Below the pieces are notes generated by a model, which did no database searches, was not told the DNA's origin, and was given only the letters and a program-made list of their open reading frames with translations. From Armatimonadota bacterium (GTDB lineage: Bacteria > Sysuimicrobiota > Sysuimicrobiia > Sysuimicrobiales > JACQTN01): a stretch of 12,908 bases of DNA. The translations under genes and the position numbers were made by a program. Positions 7,143 through 12,836 of the stretch are shown piece by piece. The stretch spans positions 1 through 12,908 of the forward strand of contig JACQTN010000182.1 of the NCBI GenBank assembly GCA_016210785.1. Reading direction: 5' to 3'. Numbering within the stretch: the first letter of the stretch is position 1; each line of letters starts with the position of its first letter.

Positions 7143-8216
7143 ATGGCCCTCGACCGGGTCACGGCCCTCTGGGAGCGCGCGGCGGCGCGCGGGGTGGATG
7201 GCGTCGTCATCACCAGGGCCGAGAATCGCCGGCACCTGACCGGGTTCACCGGCTCGGACGGGATCGCGCTGGTGACCGCGGACGAGGCGCTGCTCATCGT
7301 GGACTTCCGGTACGTGGAGCAGGCCGGGACGCAGGCGTTGGGGTTCACGGTGGTGCGCACCGGCAACCAGCGCCCGCTGGAGGCGCTGGCCGCTCTGGTG
7401 CCGGCGCGGCGCCTGCAGCGGCTGGGCTTTGAGGCGGACGGCCTCTCTTTCGGGCAGCACCGCCGGCTCGCGGCCCAGGCCGACGGGACGGAGATGGTGC
7501 CCCTGGAGGATCTGGACCATCTGCGGTGGCTCAAAGACGCAGAAGAGATCGCCAGGATCGCGCGCGCCGCACAGATCGCCGCCCACGCATTTGAGGCGCT
7601 GCTGCCGCGTGTCGCGCCGGGGGTGCCCGAGCGCGATCTGGCGCTGGAGCTGGAGTTTGACATGCGCCGCCGCGGCGCCGAGCGCGCGGCCTTCGATACC
7701 ATCGTCGCCTCCGGGTGGCGGGCCGCGCTCCCCCACGGCCAGGCTTCCGACAAGGTGCTGCAGCCGGGTGAGATGGTGGTGATCGACTTCGGCGCGGTCT
7801 GCGAGGGCTACTGTTCCGACTGCACCCGCACGGTGGTGTTGGGCCGAGCCGACGCGCGCCAGCGCGAGATCTACGACCTGGTGCGCCGGGCCCAGGAGGC
7901 GGGGCTGGCCGCGCTGCGGCCGGGGCTGCGGGGCCGCGAAGTGGACGCGGCGGCGCGGGAAGTGATCGCCGGCGCGGGCCACGGCGACGCGTTTGGCCAC
8001 AGCCTGGGGCATGGCGTGGGGCTGGCCGTGCACGAAGGGCCGACGCTGTCGCCCCGCGAAGACGCCGCGATCGCCGCGGGGCACGTGGTTACCGTGGAGC
8101 CCGGGATCTACCTGCCGGGGTGGGGCGGCGTGCGGATCGAGGATCTGGTCCAGGTCACGCCCGACGGGGTCCGCGTGCTGACGCCCACCGGCAGGGAACT
8201 GCGGGAGATGGGATAG
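7143..8216 (+). CDS. Xaa-Pro aminopeptidase/dipeptidase, M24 metallopeptidase
   Basis: The protein has 357 residues. It is predicted to remove an N-terminal residue preceding proline (aminopeptidase) or to cleave Xaa-Pro dipeptides, in the cytoplasm. Residues 1 to about 125 are a creatinase-type N-domain (RHLTGFTGSDGIAL...LIVDFRYVEQA), and residues about 130-350 the pita-bread catalytic domain. All five metal ligands are visible: Asp215 in VIDFGAV, Asp226 in YCSDCTRT, His290 in LGHGVGLAVHEGP, Glu319 in VTVEPGIY and Glu333 in GVRIEDLV. The start is the ATG at 7143 with GGGAGG at 7131-7136, six bases upstream. This peptidase gene commonly precedes efp in Firmicutes-type gene orders, as here. 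The length is normal for the short PepQ/YpdF-like group; which substrate class it prefers cannot be told from the sequence. Confidence 0.93.
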   Translation: MALDRVTALWERAAARGVDGVVITRAENRRHLTGFTGSDGIALVTADEALLIVDFRYVEQAGTQALGFTVVRTGNQRPLEALAALVPARRLQRLGFEADGLSFGQHRRLAAQADGTEMVPLEDLDHLRWLKDAEEIARIARAAQIAAHAFEALLPRVAPGVPERDLALELEFDMRRRGAERAAFDTIVASGWRAALPHGQASDKVLQPGEMVVIDFGAVCEGYCSDCTRTVVLGRADARQREIYDLVRRAQEAGLAALRPGLRGREVDAAAREVIAGAGHGDAFGHSLGHGVGLAVHEGPTLSPREDAAIAAGHVVTVEPGIYLPGWGGVRIEDLVQVTPDGVRVLTPTGRELREMG

Positions 8217-8236
8217 CCCAGGGGCCGCATCTCCGC

Positions 8237-8265
8237 TTTACACTGGCCGCTTCGCGCCGTACACT
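8237..8265 (+). promoter_or_regulatory. Sigma70-type promoter for efp
   Basis: TTTACA at 8237-8242 (5 of 6 to TTGACA) and TACACT at 8260-8265 (4 of 6 to TATAAT) are separated by exactly 17 bases. It lies in the 117-base gap between the peptidase stop and efp, and predicts a start near 8272 with an untranslated leader of about 60 bases. It is the best promoter match I found in the window. Confidence 0.6.
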
Positions 8266-8333
8266 GTTGAAGGAACGTCGCACCCCAGAAATTCCTGCCG
8301 TGGATTTCCGGGGACCTTCGGGGTGGTGCCGCA

Positions 8334-8894
8334 ATGATCTCGGTGAACGATTTTCGTTCCGGCGTGCACGTGTTGCTGGACGGCGACCTGCATACCGTGA
8401 TCGAGTCCCAGCACGTCAAGCGCGGCCGGGGCTCGGCGTACGTGCGCGCCAAGGTGCGCAACCTGCGCACCGGGGCCATCGTGGAGAAGACCTTCATGGC
8501 GGGGGAGCGCGTCCCCCAGGCCTTTCTGGAAAAGCGCGATCTGCAGTATCTCTACCAGAGCGGCGACGAGTACGTCTTCATGGACCAGGAGACCTACGAG
8601 CAGATGGAGCTCAGCCGGGGCGTCCTGGGCGACGCGGTCAGGTTTCTGCAGGAAAACATGACGGTGGCGGGGATCTTCTACGAGGGACGGCCCATCGGCA
8701 TCGATCTCCCCACCTCCGTGGAGCTGGCCGTGGTGGAGACGGCCCCGGGCGTGCGAGGCGACACCGTGTCGGGCGGCACCAAACCCGCGACGCTGGAGAC
8801 GGGCGCCGTGATCCAGGTGCCGCTGTTCGTGGAGACCGGGAGGCGCGTCCGGGTGGACACCCGCACCGGGCAGTACCTGGAGCGGGTGAGGTGA
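8334..8894 (+). CDS. efp: Elongation factor P
   Basis: The protein has 186 residues, the normal EF-P length, with the three-domain layout (KOW-like N-domain, then two OB domains). It binds between the ribosomal P and E sites and relieves stalling at polyproline. Recognisable blocks are VRNLRTGAIVEKTFMAGE, LQYLYQSGDEYVFMDQETYEQ and the C-terminal signature VRGDTVSGGTKPATLETGA. The loop that reaches the peptidyl transferase centre reads KRGRGSA at residues 29-35, putting Arg32 at the tip where E. coli and B. subtilis have a modified Lys; Thermus EF-P also has Arg there. The ATG at 8334 is preceded by the G-rich GGGGTGGT at 8320-8327. The proline-rich linkers of the pilP and pilQ products upstream are natural clients for EF-P, a link that is only inference. 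Confidence 0.97.
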   Translation: MISVNDFRSGVHVLLDGDLHTVIESQHVKRGRGSAYVRAKVRNLRTGAIVEKTFMAGERVPQAFLEKRDLQYLYQSGDEYVFMDQETYEQMELSRGVLGDAVRFLQENMTVAGIFYEGRPIGIDLPTSVELAVVETAPGVRGDTVSGGTKPATLETGAVIQVPLFVETGRRVRVDTRTGQYLERVR

Positions 8895-8904
8895 CCGCTC
8901 GGCG

Positions 8905-9366
8905 ATGGAGCGCGCGAGGACCGTGAAGATGGGCGGGCGGCGGCAGGCGCGCCAGGCGGCCATGGAGGTGCTCTTCCAGTGCGAGGTCGGCAAGCGCTTG
9001 CTGGCCGAGGCGCTGGAGGACGCCCGCGAGCGCGGCTGGGGCGAGCGGGAGTGGCTGTTCATCGAGGACCTCTGCCGCGGCACGCTGGCGCACCTGCGCG
9101 AGCTCGATCCGCTGATCCGGGAGGCCGCCGCGACCTCCACCTGGCGGCTGGAGCGCATGTCGGCCGTGGACCGTACGATCCTGCGCATGGCGGTCTTCGA
9201 ACTGCGGCACCGCGACACGCCGTCCAGCGTGGTGATCAACGAGGCGGTGGAGCTGGCCAAGCGGTACGGCACCGAGGATTCCGGGCGGTTTGTGAACGGC
9301 GTGCTCGGCGGGTGCTACCGGCGGATGACCGGTGCCGCCGTGCCCGCCTCCCCGCCGGGGCGCTGA
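8905..9366 (+). CDS. nusB: Transcription antitermination factor NusB
   Basis: The protein has 153 residues and is all-helical. It joins NusE (ribosomal protein S10) on boxA RNA during rRNA transcription. The fold is clear from RRQARQAAMEVLFQCEVG near residues 12-29, WLFIEDLCRGTL, LERMSAVDRTILRMAVFEL, SVVINEAVELAKRYG and SGRFVNGVLGG. It begins 10 bases after the efp stop, so the two are probably co-transcribed. Two starts are possible. The ATG at 8905 has GAGGTGA ten bases upstream. The ATG at 8929 has GAGGA eight bases upstream and gives MGGRRQAR, closer to the usual N-terminus of the family. I list the longer form, but the shorter one is equally likely. Confidence 0.95.
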   Translation: MERARTVKMGGRRQARQAAMEVLFQCEVGKRLLAEALEDARERGWGEREWLFIEDLCRGTLAHLRELDPLIREAAATSTWRLERMSAVDRTILRMAVFELRHRDTPSSVVINEAVELAKRYGTEDSGRFVNGVLGGCYRRMTGAAVPASPPGR

Positions 9367-9440
9367 GAGGCGCCACACCTCACACCGGAGGATCTGCTGA
9401 GAAGCTGTGCGGGAAAAGTAAGATCGTGGCGCACCTTGCA

Positions 9441-9476
9441 CCCGAGCATCCGGGCCTGACGCCCGGCCACCTCGGG
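9441..9476 (+). promoter_or_regulatory. Hairpin abutting the acylphosphatase start codon
   Basis: CCCGAG 9441-9446 pairs with CTCGGG 9471-9476, and inside it CCGGGC 9450-9455 pairs with GCCCGG 9461-9466 around a five-base loop. The outer arm ends one base before the ATG at 9478, covering the place of the ribosome binding site. It could limit translation or act as an attenuator; there is no T-run, so it is not a classical terminator. Confidence 0.4.
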
Positions 9477-9477
9477 A

Positions 9478-9783
9478 ATGGATGAGGTCGCGCGGCTGCG
9501 TGCCCTGGTCAGTGGCGTGGTGCAGGGCGTAGGTTTCCGGTGGTTTGTGCAGCGACACGCCCGGGCGCTGGGGTTGAGCGGGTACGTCCGGAACCTGTCC
9601 GACGGCCGCGTGGAGGTAGTTGCCGAGGGAGGCCGCGCGGAACTCGAGGCGCTGGTCGCGCACCTGCGGCAGGGGCCGCCGGCGGCCCGCGTGCGGGCCG
9701 TGGACGTGACCTGGGAACCGCGGAGCGCGGATCCCGGCGAGCCTCGATCCAAAGGCGACGCTCCCGGCTTTCAAATCTGCTGA
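9478..9783 (+). CDS. acyP: Acylphosphatase
   Basis: The protein has 101 residues, close to the usual 90-100. Acylphosphatases hydrolyse acyl phosphates such as carbamoyl phosphate and acetyl phosphate in the cytoplasm. The family signature is complete: [17 protein letters not shown] at residues 12-28 with catalytic Arg21, and [17 protein letters not shown] at 35-51 with catalytic Asn39. The last ~20 residues (after VTWEP) are a variable tail. The start is fixed at the ATG at 9478 because an in-frame TGA lies at 9457 with no start codon between. No good Shine-Dalgarno is present; instead a hairpin abuts the start. The gene sits between nusB and the polyprenyl synthase, where folD or xseA/xseB are often found in related gene orders. 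Confidence 0.94.
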   Translation: MDEVARLRALVSGVVQGVGFRWFVQRHARALGLSGYVRNLSDGRVEVVAEGGRAELEALVAHLRQGPPAARVRAVDVTWEPRSADPGEPRSKGDAPGFQIC

Positions 9784-9837
9784 TGCGGAGGGATCGAGCA
9801 CAGCCGATTGCGCATGCAAGGCCTGTCGTGCCCCACC

Positions 9838-10752
9838 ATGGACGTTGAGGCGTACCTTCTCGACCGGGGGCGGCTGGTAGACGGAGGGCTGGCCCAGGTC
9901 CTGCCCCCCGAGGATACGTATCCCTCAACGATCCACCAGGCGATGCGCCACAGCGTCTTCGCCGGGGGCAAGCGGCTCCGCCCGATCCTGGTCATCGCCT
10001 CCGCCGAGGCCGTGGGTGCTTCGGCGGAGATGGTTCTCCCCACCGCCTGCGCGGTGGAACTCATCCACACCTACTCCCTGATCCACGACGATCTCCCCTC
10101 CATGGACGACTCCGACACGCGCCGGGGCCGTCCTACCTGCCATGTGGTCTTCGGCGAAGCGATGGCCGTGCTGGCCGGCGACGCCCTGCACGCGCTGGCC
10201 TTCGACCTGCTGACCCGCAACGAGACCGCGGCGGGGCCGGAACGGGCCCTCCGGGTCACGCAGGAGATCGCCCGCGCCATCGGTACCCAGGGCATGGTGG
10301 GCGGCCAGGTGCTGGACCTGCTCGGGGAGGGGGTCGCGGAGGGCATCCGCCGCCTGCCCGAGCCGGTGCCGATCGAGCAGCTCGTGCACGACATCCACCG
10401 CCGCAAGACCGCGGCCCTCATCTGCGCTTGTGTGCGCGCGGGCGGCCTGCTGGCCGGCGCTTCCAGGGAGGAGCTCGACGCGCTGACGCGCTACGGGCAG
10501 GATCTGGGCCTCGCGTTCCAGATCGTGGACGACATCCTGGACGTGGTGGGCGAGGAGGCGGTGCTCGGCAAGCGCGCCGGCGGGGACGCGGTGCAGGCCA
10601 AGCTCACCTTCCCCGCCGTCTTTGGGATGCAAGGCTCGTCGGCCCGCGCGCGCGAGGCCACGGTGCGCGCCATCGGCGCGCTGGAGGTGCTGGGGCCGCG
10701 CGCGGAGCTGCTGGCCGGGATCGCAGGGTTCCTGCTGGAGCGCGCGCGCTGA
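9838..10752 (+). CDS. ispA: Short-chain polyprenyl diphosphate synthase (FPP/GGPP synthase, IspA type)
   Basis: From the ATG at 9838 the protein has 304 residues. It condenses isopentenyl diphosphate with allylic diphosphates to make farnesyl or geranylgeranyl diphosphate for quinones, carotenoids and undecaprenyl carriers. Motifs are FAGGKRLRP (substrate diphosphate binding), the first Asp-rich motif IHDDLPSMDD with Asp84, Asp85 and Asp90 followed by RRGRPTCH, GGQVLDL, and the second Asp-rich motif FQIVDDILD with Asp231, Asp232 and Asp235. The DDxxxxD insertion and the Tyr five residues before it match bacterial type II enzymes; chain length cannot be fixed from this. MDVEAYLLDRG at 9838 looks like the natural N-terminus but lacks a good ribosome site. 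In-frame alternatives are ATG 9814 and TTG 9808, with GGAGGG at 9787-9792 upstream. Confidence 0.95.
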   Translation: MDVEAYLLDRGRLVDGGLAQVLPPEDTYPSTIHQAMRHSVFAGGKRLRPILVIASAEAVGASAEMVLPTACAVELIHTYSLIHDDLPSMDDSDTRRGRPTCHVVFGEAMAVLAGDALHALAFDLLTRNETAAGPERALRVTQEIARAIGTQGMVGGQVLDLLGEGVAEGIRRLPEPVPIEQLVHDIHRRKTAALICACVRAGGLLAGASREELDALTRYGQDLGLAFQIVDDILDVVGEEAVLGKRAGGDAVQAKLTFPAVFGMQGSSARAREATVRAIGALEVLGPRAELLAGIAGFLLERAR

Positions 10753-10792
10753 GAAGCTGTGTGGCGCCGTGGGCGGCGCGGAGTGGGCGAGC

Positions 10793-10886
10793 GCGGTAGC
10801 AGGAAGCGTCTTGCAACGACGTGGAACGTGCCGGTGAGCGCGGTATGGTGGAGCGCGTTGCAGAAACGTGGCACGCGCCGGTGCTC
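10793..10886 (+). repeat. Imperfect 47-bp tandem duplication upstream of tlyA
   Basis: Copy 1 is 10793-10839 and copy 2 is 10840-10886, aligned without gaps at 33 of 47 identical bases. Both start GCGGTA and share the blocks TTGCA, ACGTGG and GCCGGTG. They fill much of the 168-base gap between the polyprenyl synthase and tlyA. The rest of the gap holds the tlyA ribosome site. I see no gene here. Confidence 0.6.
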
Positions 10887-10920
10887 ACTCAGGAAACACC
10901 TTGTTAGAGAGAGGCAGACG

Positions 10921-11838
10921 ATGAGGGCCGGTGAGGCGCGGACTCGGCGGGTGCGCGGCGCAGCCGCCCCGAGGCGCGCGTCTTTGGGCGGGGCCGGACG
11001 GGATCGGCTGGACGTGCTGCTGGTGGAGCGCGGTCTGTTTCCCTCCCGACAGCGGGGCCAGGCCGCCATCCTGGCGGGAGAGGTCTACCTGGACGGTGAG
11101 CGAGCGGAGAGCTCGGGCACCCGCGTGCGGCGGGACGCCACGGTGGAGGTGCGGCCGCGGCGGGCGCGTTACGTCAGCCGGGGCGGCCTCAAGCTCGAGC
11201 ACGCTCTGGCCGCGTTCGGCGTGGACGTGCGGGGGAAGGTGGCGCTGGACGTGGGGGCGTCCACCGGCGGCTTCACCGACTGCCTCCTGCAGGCCGGTGC
11301 GGCGCGTGTCGTCGCGGTGGACGTGGGGCGCGGGCAGCTCGACTGGTCGCTGCGCGGCGATCCCCGCGTGGTGAACCTGGAGCGCACCGACATCCGGGCG
11401 CTGGCGTCGGGCGATCTCCCGGCGGTGCCCGCGCTGGCGGTGATCGACGTGGCCTTCATCGGCGTGGGCAAGGTGCTGCCGGCGGCGGTGCGCCTGCTGG
11501 CGCCCGGCGGCGAGGTGATAGCACTGGTGAAGCCGCAGTTCGAGGCTGGTCCGCGGGCCGCGAAGCGGGGCGTGGTGACCGATCCCGACGTCCATCGGCG
11601 CGTGCTGGCGGCCGTGGCGGCCGGCGCCGACGCGGCGGGGTGCGGCGTCGCCGGGCTCACCCATTCCCCGATCAGGGGACCGGAGGGTAACATCGAGTTC
11701 TTCATGCACCTGGCGCCGGCGCGCGCGTCGATGCGGGATCTTTCCGCGACGATCGAGCGCGTGGTGGCCGAGGCACACGCCGCGCTGGTCCCCGCGCGGG
11801 GTGGGGTGCGAGCTGCGCCGCCGGAGGCGTCCCGATGA
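10921..11838 (+). CDS. tlyA: TlyA family rRNA (cytidine-2'-O)-methyltransferase
   Basis: The protein has 305 residues. TlyA enzymes 2'-O-methylate cytidine in 16S and/or 23S rRNA, affecting ribosome function and capreomycin sensitivity in mycobacteria; some homologues are annotated as hemolysins. An S4 RNA-binding domain covers about residues 28-85 (RLDVLLVERGLFPSRQRGQAAILAGEVYLDG). The FtsJ-like Rossmann domain follows, with the SAM motif DVGASTGGFTDC starting at Asp110. The catalytic K-D-K-E tetrad can be traced as Lys91 (RGGLKLEHAL), Asp176 (VIDVAFI), Lys204 (LVKPQFE) and Glu259 (GNIEFF). The ATG at 10921 has AGAGG at 10910-10914, six bases upstream, and puts the S4 domain about 28 residues in; an in-frame extension back to 10759 is open but unlikely. 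The stop overlaps the nadK ATG. Confidence 0.95.
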   Translation: MRAGEARTRRVRGAAAPRRASLGGAGRDRLDVLLVERGLFPSRQRGQAAILAGEVYLDGERAESSGTRVRRDATVEVRPRRARYVSRGGLKLEHALAAFGVDVRGKVALDVGASTGGFTDCLLQAGAARVVAVDVGRGQLDWSLRGDPRVVNLERTDIRALASGDLPAVPALAVIDVAFIGVGKVLPAAVRLLAPGGEVIALVKPQFEAGPRAAKRGVVTDPDVHRRVLAAVAAGADAAGCGVAGLTHSPIRGPEGNIEFFMHLAPARASMRDLSATIERVVAEAHAALVPARGGVRAAPPEASR

Positions 11839-12704
11839 AGGCGATCGGCCTGTTCATCAATGCCGAGAAGCTCCGCGAGGAGCCGGAGATGATGGCGCTG
11901 TCGCGGCGGGTGCTGGCCGCGCTGGAGGCGCGCCGCGCCCCGGTGGTGGTGAACCAGGAGAGTGCGAGCCTGCTGGACCGGACCGACCTGTCCTGCGCCG
12001 AAGAGGAGATGCCGGGCCGGGCGGAGCTGCTCGTGGTGCTGGGCGGGGACGGCACCATCCTGCACGCGGCGCGCCTGGCGGCGCCGGAGGGGCGTCCCCT
12101 GCTGGGCGTCAACGTGGGCGGCTTCGGGTTCCTGGCGGAGGCGAGCGTGGACGAGGTGCAGGAGGCGGTGAGCCGTCTGCTGGCCGGCGACTATGCCCTC
12201 GACGAGCGGATGATGCTGGAGGCGGCGGTGGAGCGCAGGGGCGAGGTCCTGGCCCGCTTTCTCGCGCTCAACGACATGGTGATCACCAAGCGCGGGTTCG
12301 CACGCCTGCTGCGGCTGCGGACGTTGATCAACGACGAGCACATGGCGACCTATCCTGCGGACGGCCTGATCGTGAGCAGCCCGACCGGGTCCACCGCCTA
12401 CTCGCTGTCCGCCGGAGGGCCCATCGTGCACCCGGCCGTGGACGTGATCACCGTCACGCCCATCTGCCCGCACACCCTCAACGCGCGCACGGTGGTGGTC
12501 GCCGGCGACGCCGCGGTGACGGTGGAAGTGCAGGGCGGGGGGCTGGAGGCCATGCTCACGGTGGACGGGCAGGTGGGCTATCCCCTGCAGGCGGAGGACC
12601 GGATGACCGTCCGGCGGTCGGCGCACCGCACGCACCTGGTGCGGATCCGGCCGTTTCGGTTTTACACGTTGCTGCGGCAGAAGCTGTCGTGGGTGGAGCG
12701 CTAG
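11835..12704 (+). CDS. nadK: NAD kinase
   Basis: The protein has 289 residues, typical for bacterial NadK. It phosphorylates NAD to NADP in the cytoplasm and is the only known source of NADP in most bacteria. Visible motifs are LVVLGGDGTIL with catalytic Asp72, GVNVGGFGFLAE, LNDMVI with Asn146-Asp147, YPADGLIVSSPTGSTAYSLSAGGPIV and TPICPHTLNAR, all in the normal order. The ATG at 11835 overlaps the tlyA stop (ATGA), and GGAGG at 11823-11827 lies seven bases upstream. The tlyA-nadK pair is widely conserved and usually precedes recN; what follows here is a hairpin-rich spacer, so nadK may end the transcript. Confidence 0.97.
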   Translation: MKAIGLFINAEKLREEPEMMALSRRVLAALEARRAPVVVNQESASLLDRTDLSCAEEEMPGRAELLVVLGGDGTILHAARLAAPEGRPLLGVNVGGFGFLAEASVDEVQEAVSRLLAGDYALDERMMLEAAVERRGEVLARFLALNDMVITKRGFARLLRLRTLINDEHMATYPADGLIVSSPTGSTAYSLSAGGPIVHPAVDVITVTPICPHTLNARTVVVAGDAAVTVEVQGGGLEAMLTVDGQVGYPLQAEDRMTVRRSAHRTHLVRIRPFRFYTLLRQKLSWVER

Positions 12705-12733
12705 GGTGTGTGCATGAATCTGCGTGCGGGCGA

Positions 12734-12745
12734 GATACGCGTATC
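12734..12745. repeat. 12-bp perfect palindrome GATACGCGTATC
   Basis: GATACGCGTATC reads the same on both strands and lies 30 bases after the nadK stop. GCATGA at 12712-12717 and TCATGC at 12744-12749 form an additional inverted pair overlapping it. It could be an operator for a dimeric regulator of a downstream gene, or part of a 3' structure. I recognise no known regulator for it. Confidence 0.4.
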
Positions 12746-12750
12746 ATGCG

Positions 12751-12768
12751 CAGGCCCGGCTCGGCCTG
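12751..12768 (+). terminator. Small perfect hairpin downstream of nadK
   Basis: CAGGCC 12751-12756 pairs with GGCCTG 12763-12768 around a six-base loop. It lies 46 bases after the nadK stop and directly abuts the first large hairpin. No T-run follows, so termination is a guess. Confidence 0.35.
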
Positions 12769-12836
12769 TGAACCCCCTGAAATATCCGAGCGCCCCGATC
12801 GCTCCATGGGGGTCCCTGGATATTTCAGGGGGTTCA
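12768..12836 (+). repeat. Hairpin unit 1: 19-bp perfect inverted repeat
   Basis: The arm TGAACCCCCTGAAATATCC at 12769-12787 is exactly complementary to 12818-12836. The 30-base loop contains its own small stem, GAGCG 12788-12792 with CGCTC 12800-12804. The left arm from GTGA at 12768 aligns without gaps to the left arm of the next unit, so the two are copies of one element. No protein frame of note crosses it. A repeated extragenic palindrome, a miniature mobile element or a structured RNA are all possible. Confidence 0.8.

Noticed and set aside
8320..8333. GGGGTGGTGCCGCA just before efp, resembling the T-box sequence GGGTGGNACCGCG
   Set aside because: The match is incomplete at the ACC part, no specifier stem or terminator is visible, the predicted leader is only about 60 bases, and efp is not a typical T-box target. 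It more likely serves as a G-rich ribosome site.
10759..10920. 54-residue N-terminal extension of TlyA from a GTG at 10759
   Set aside because: It spans the imperfect tandem repeat, has no ribosome site, and TlyA proteins start shortly before the S4 domain. The ATG at 10921 has a good ribosome site.
12751..12836. Classical intrinsic terminator for nadK
   Set aside because: Strong stems are present but none is followed by a run of T on the + strand, and the stem of unit 1 with its 30-base loop is not typical.
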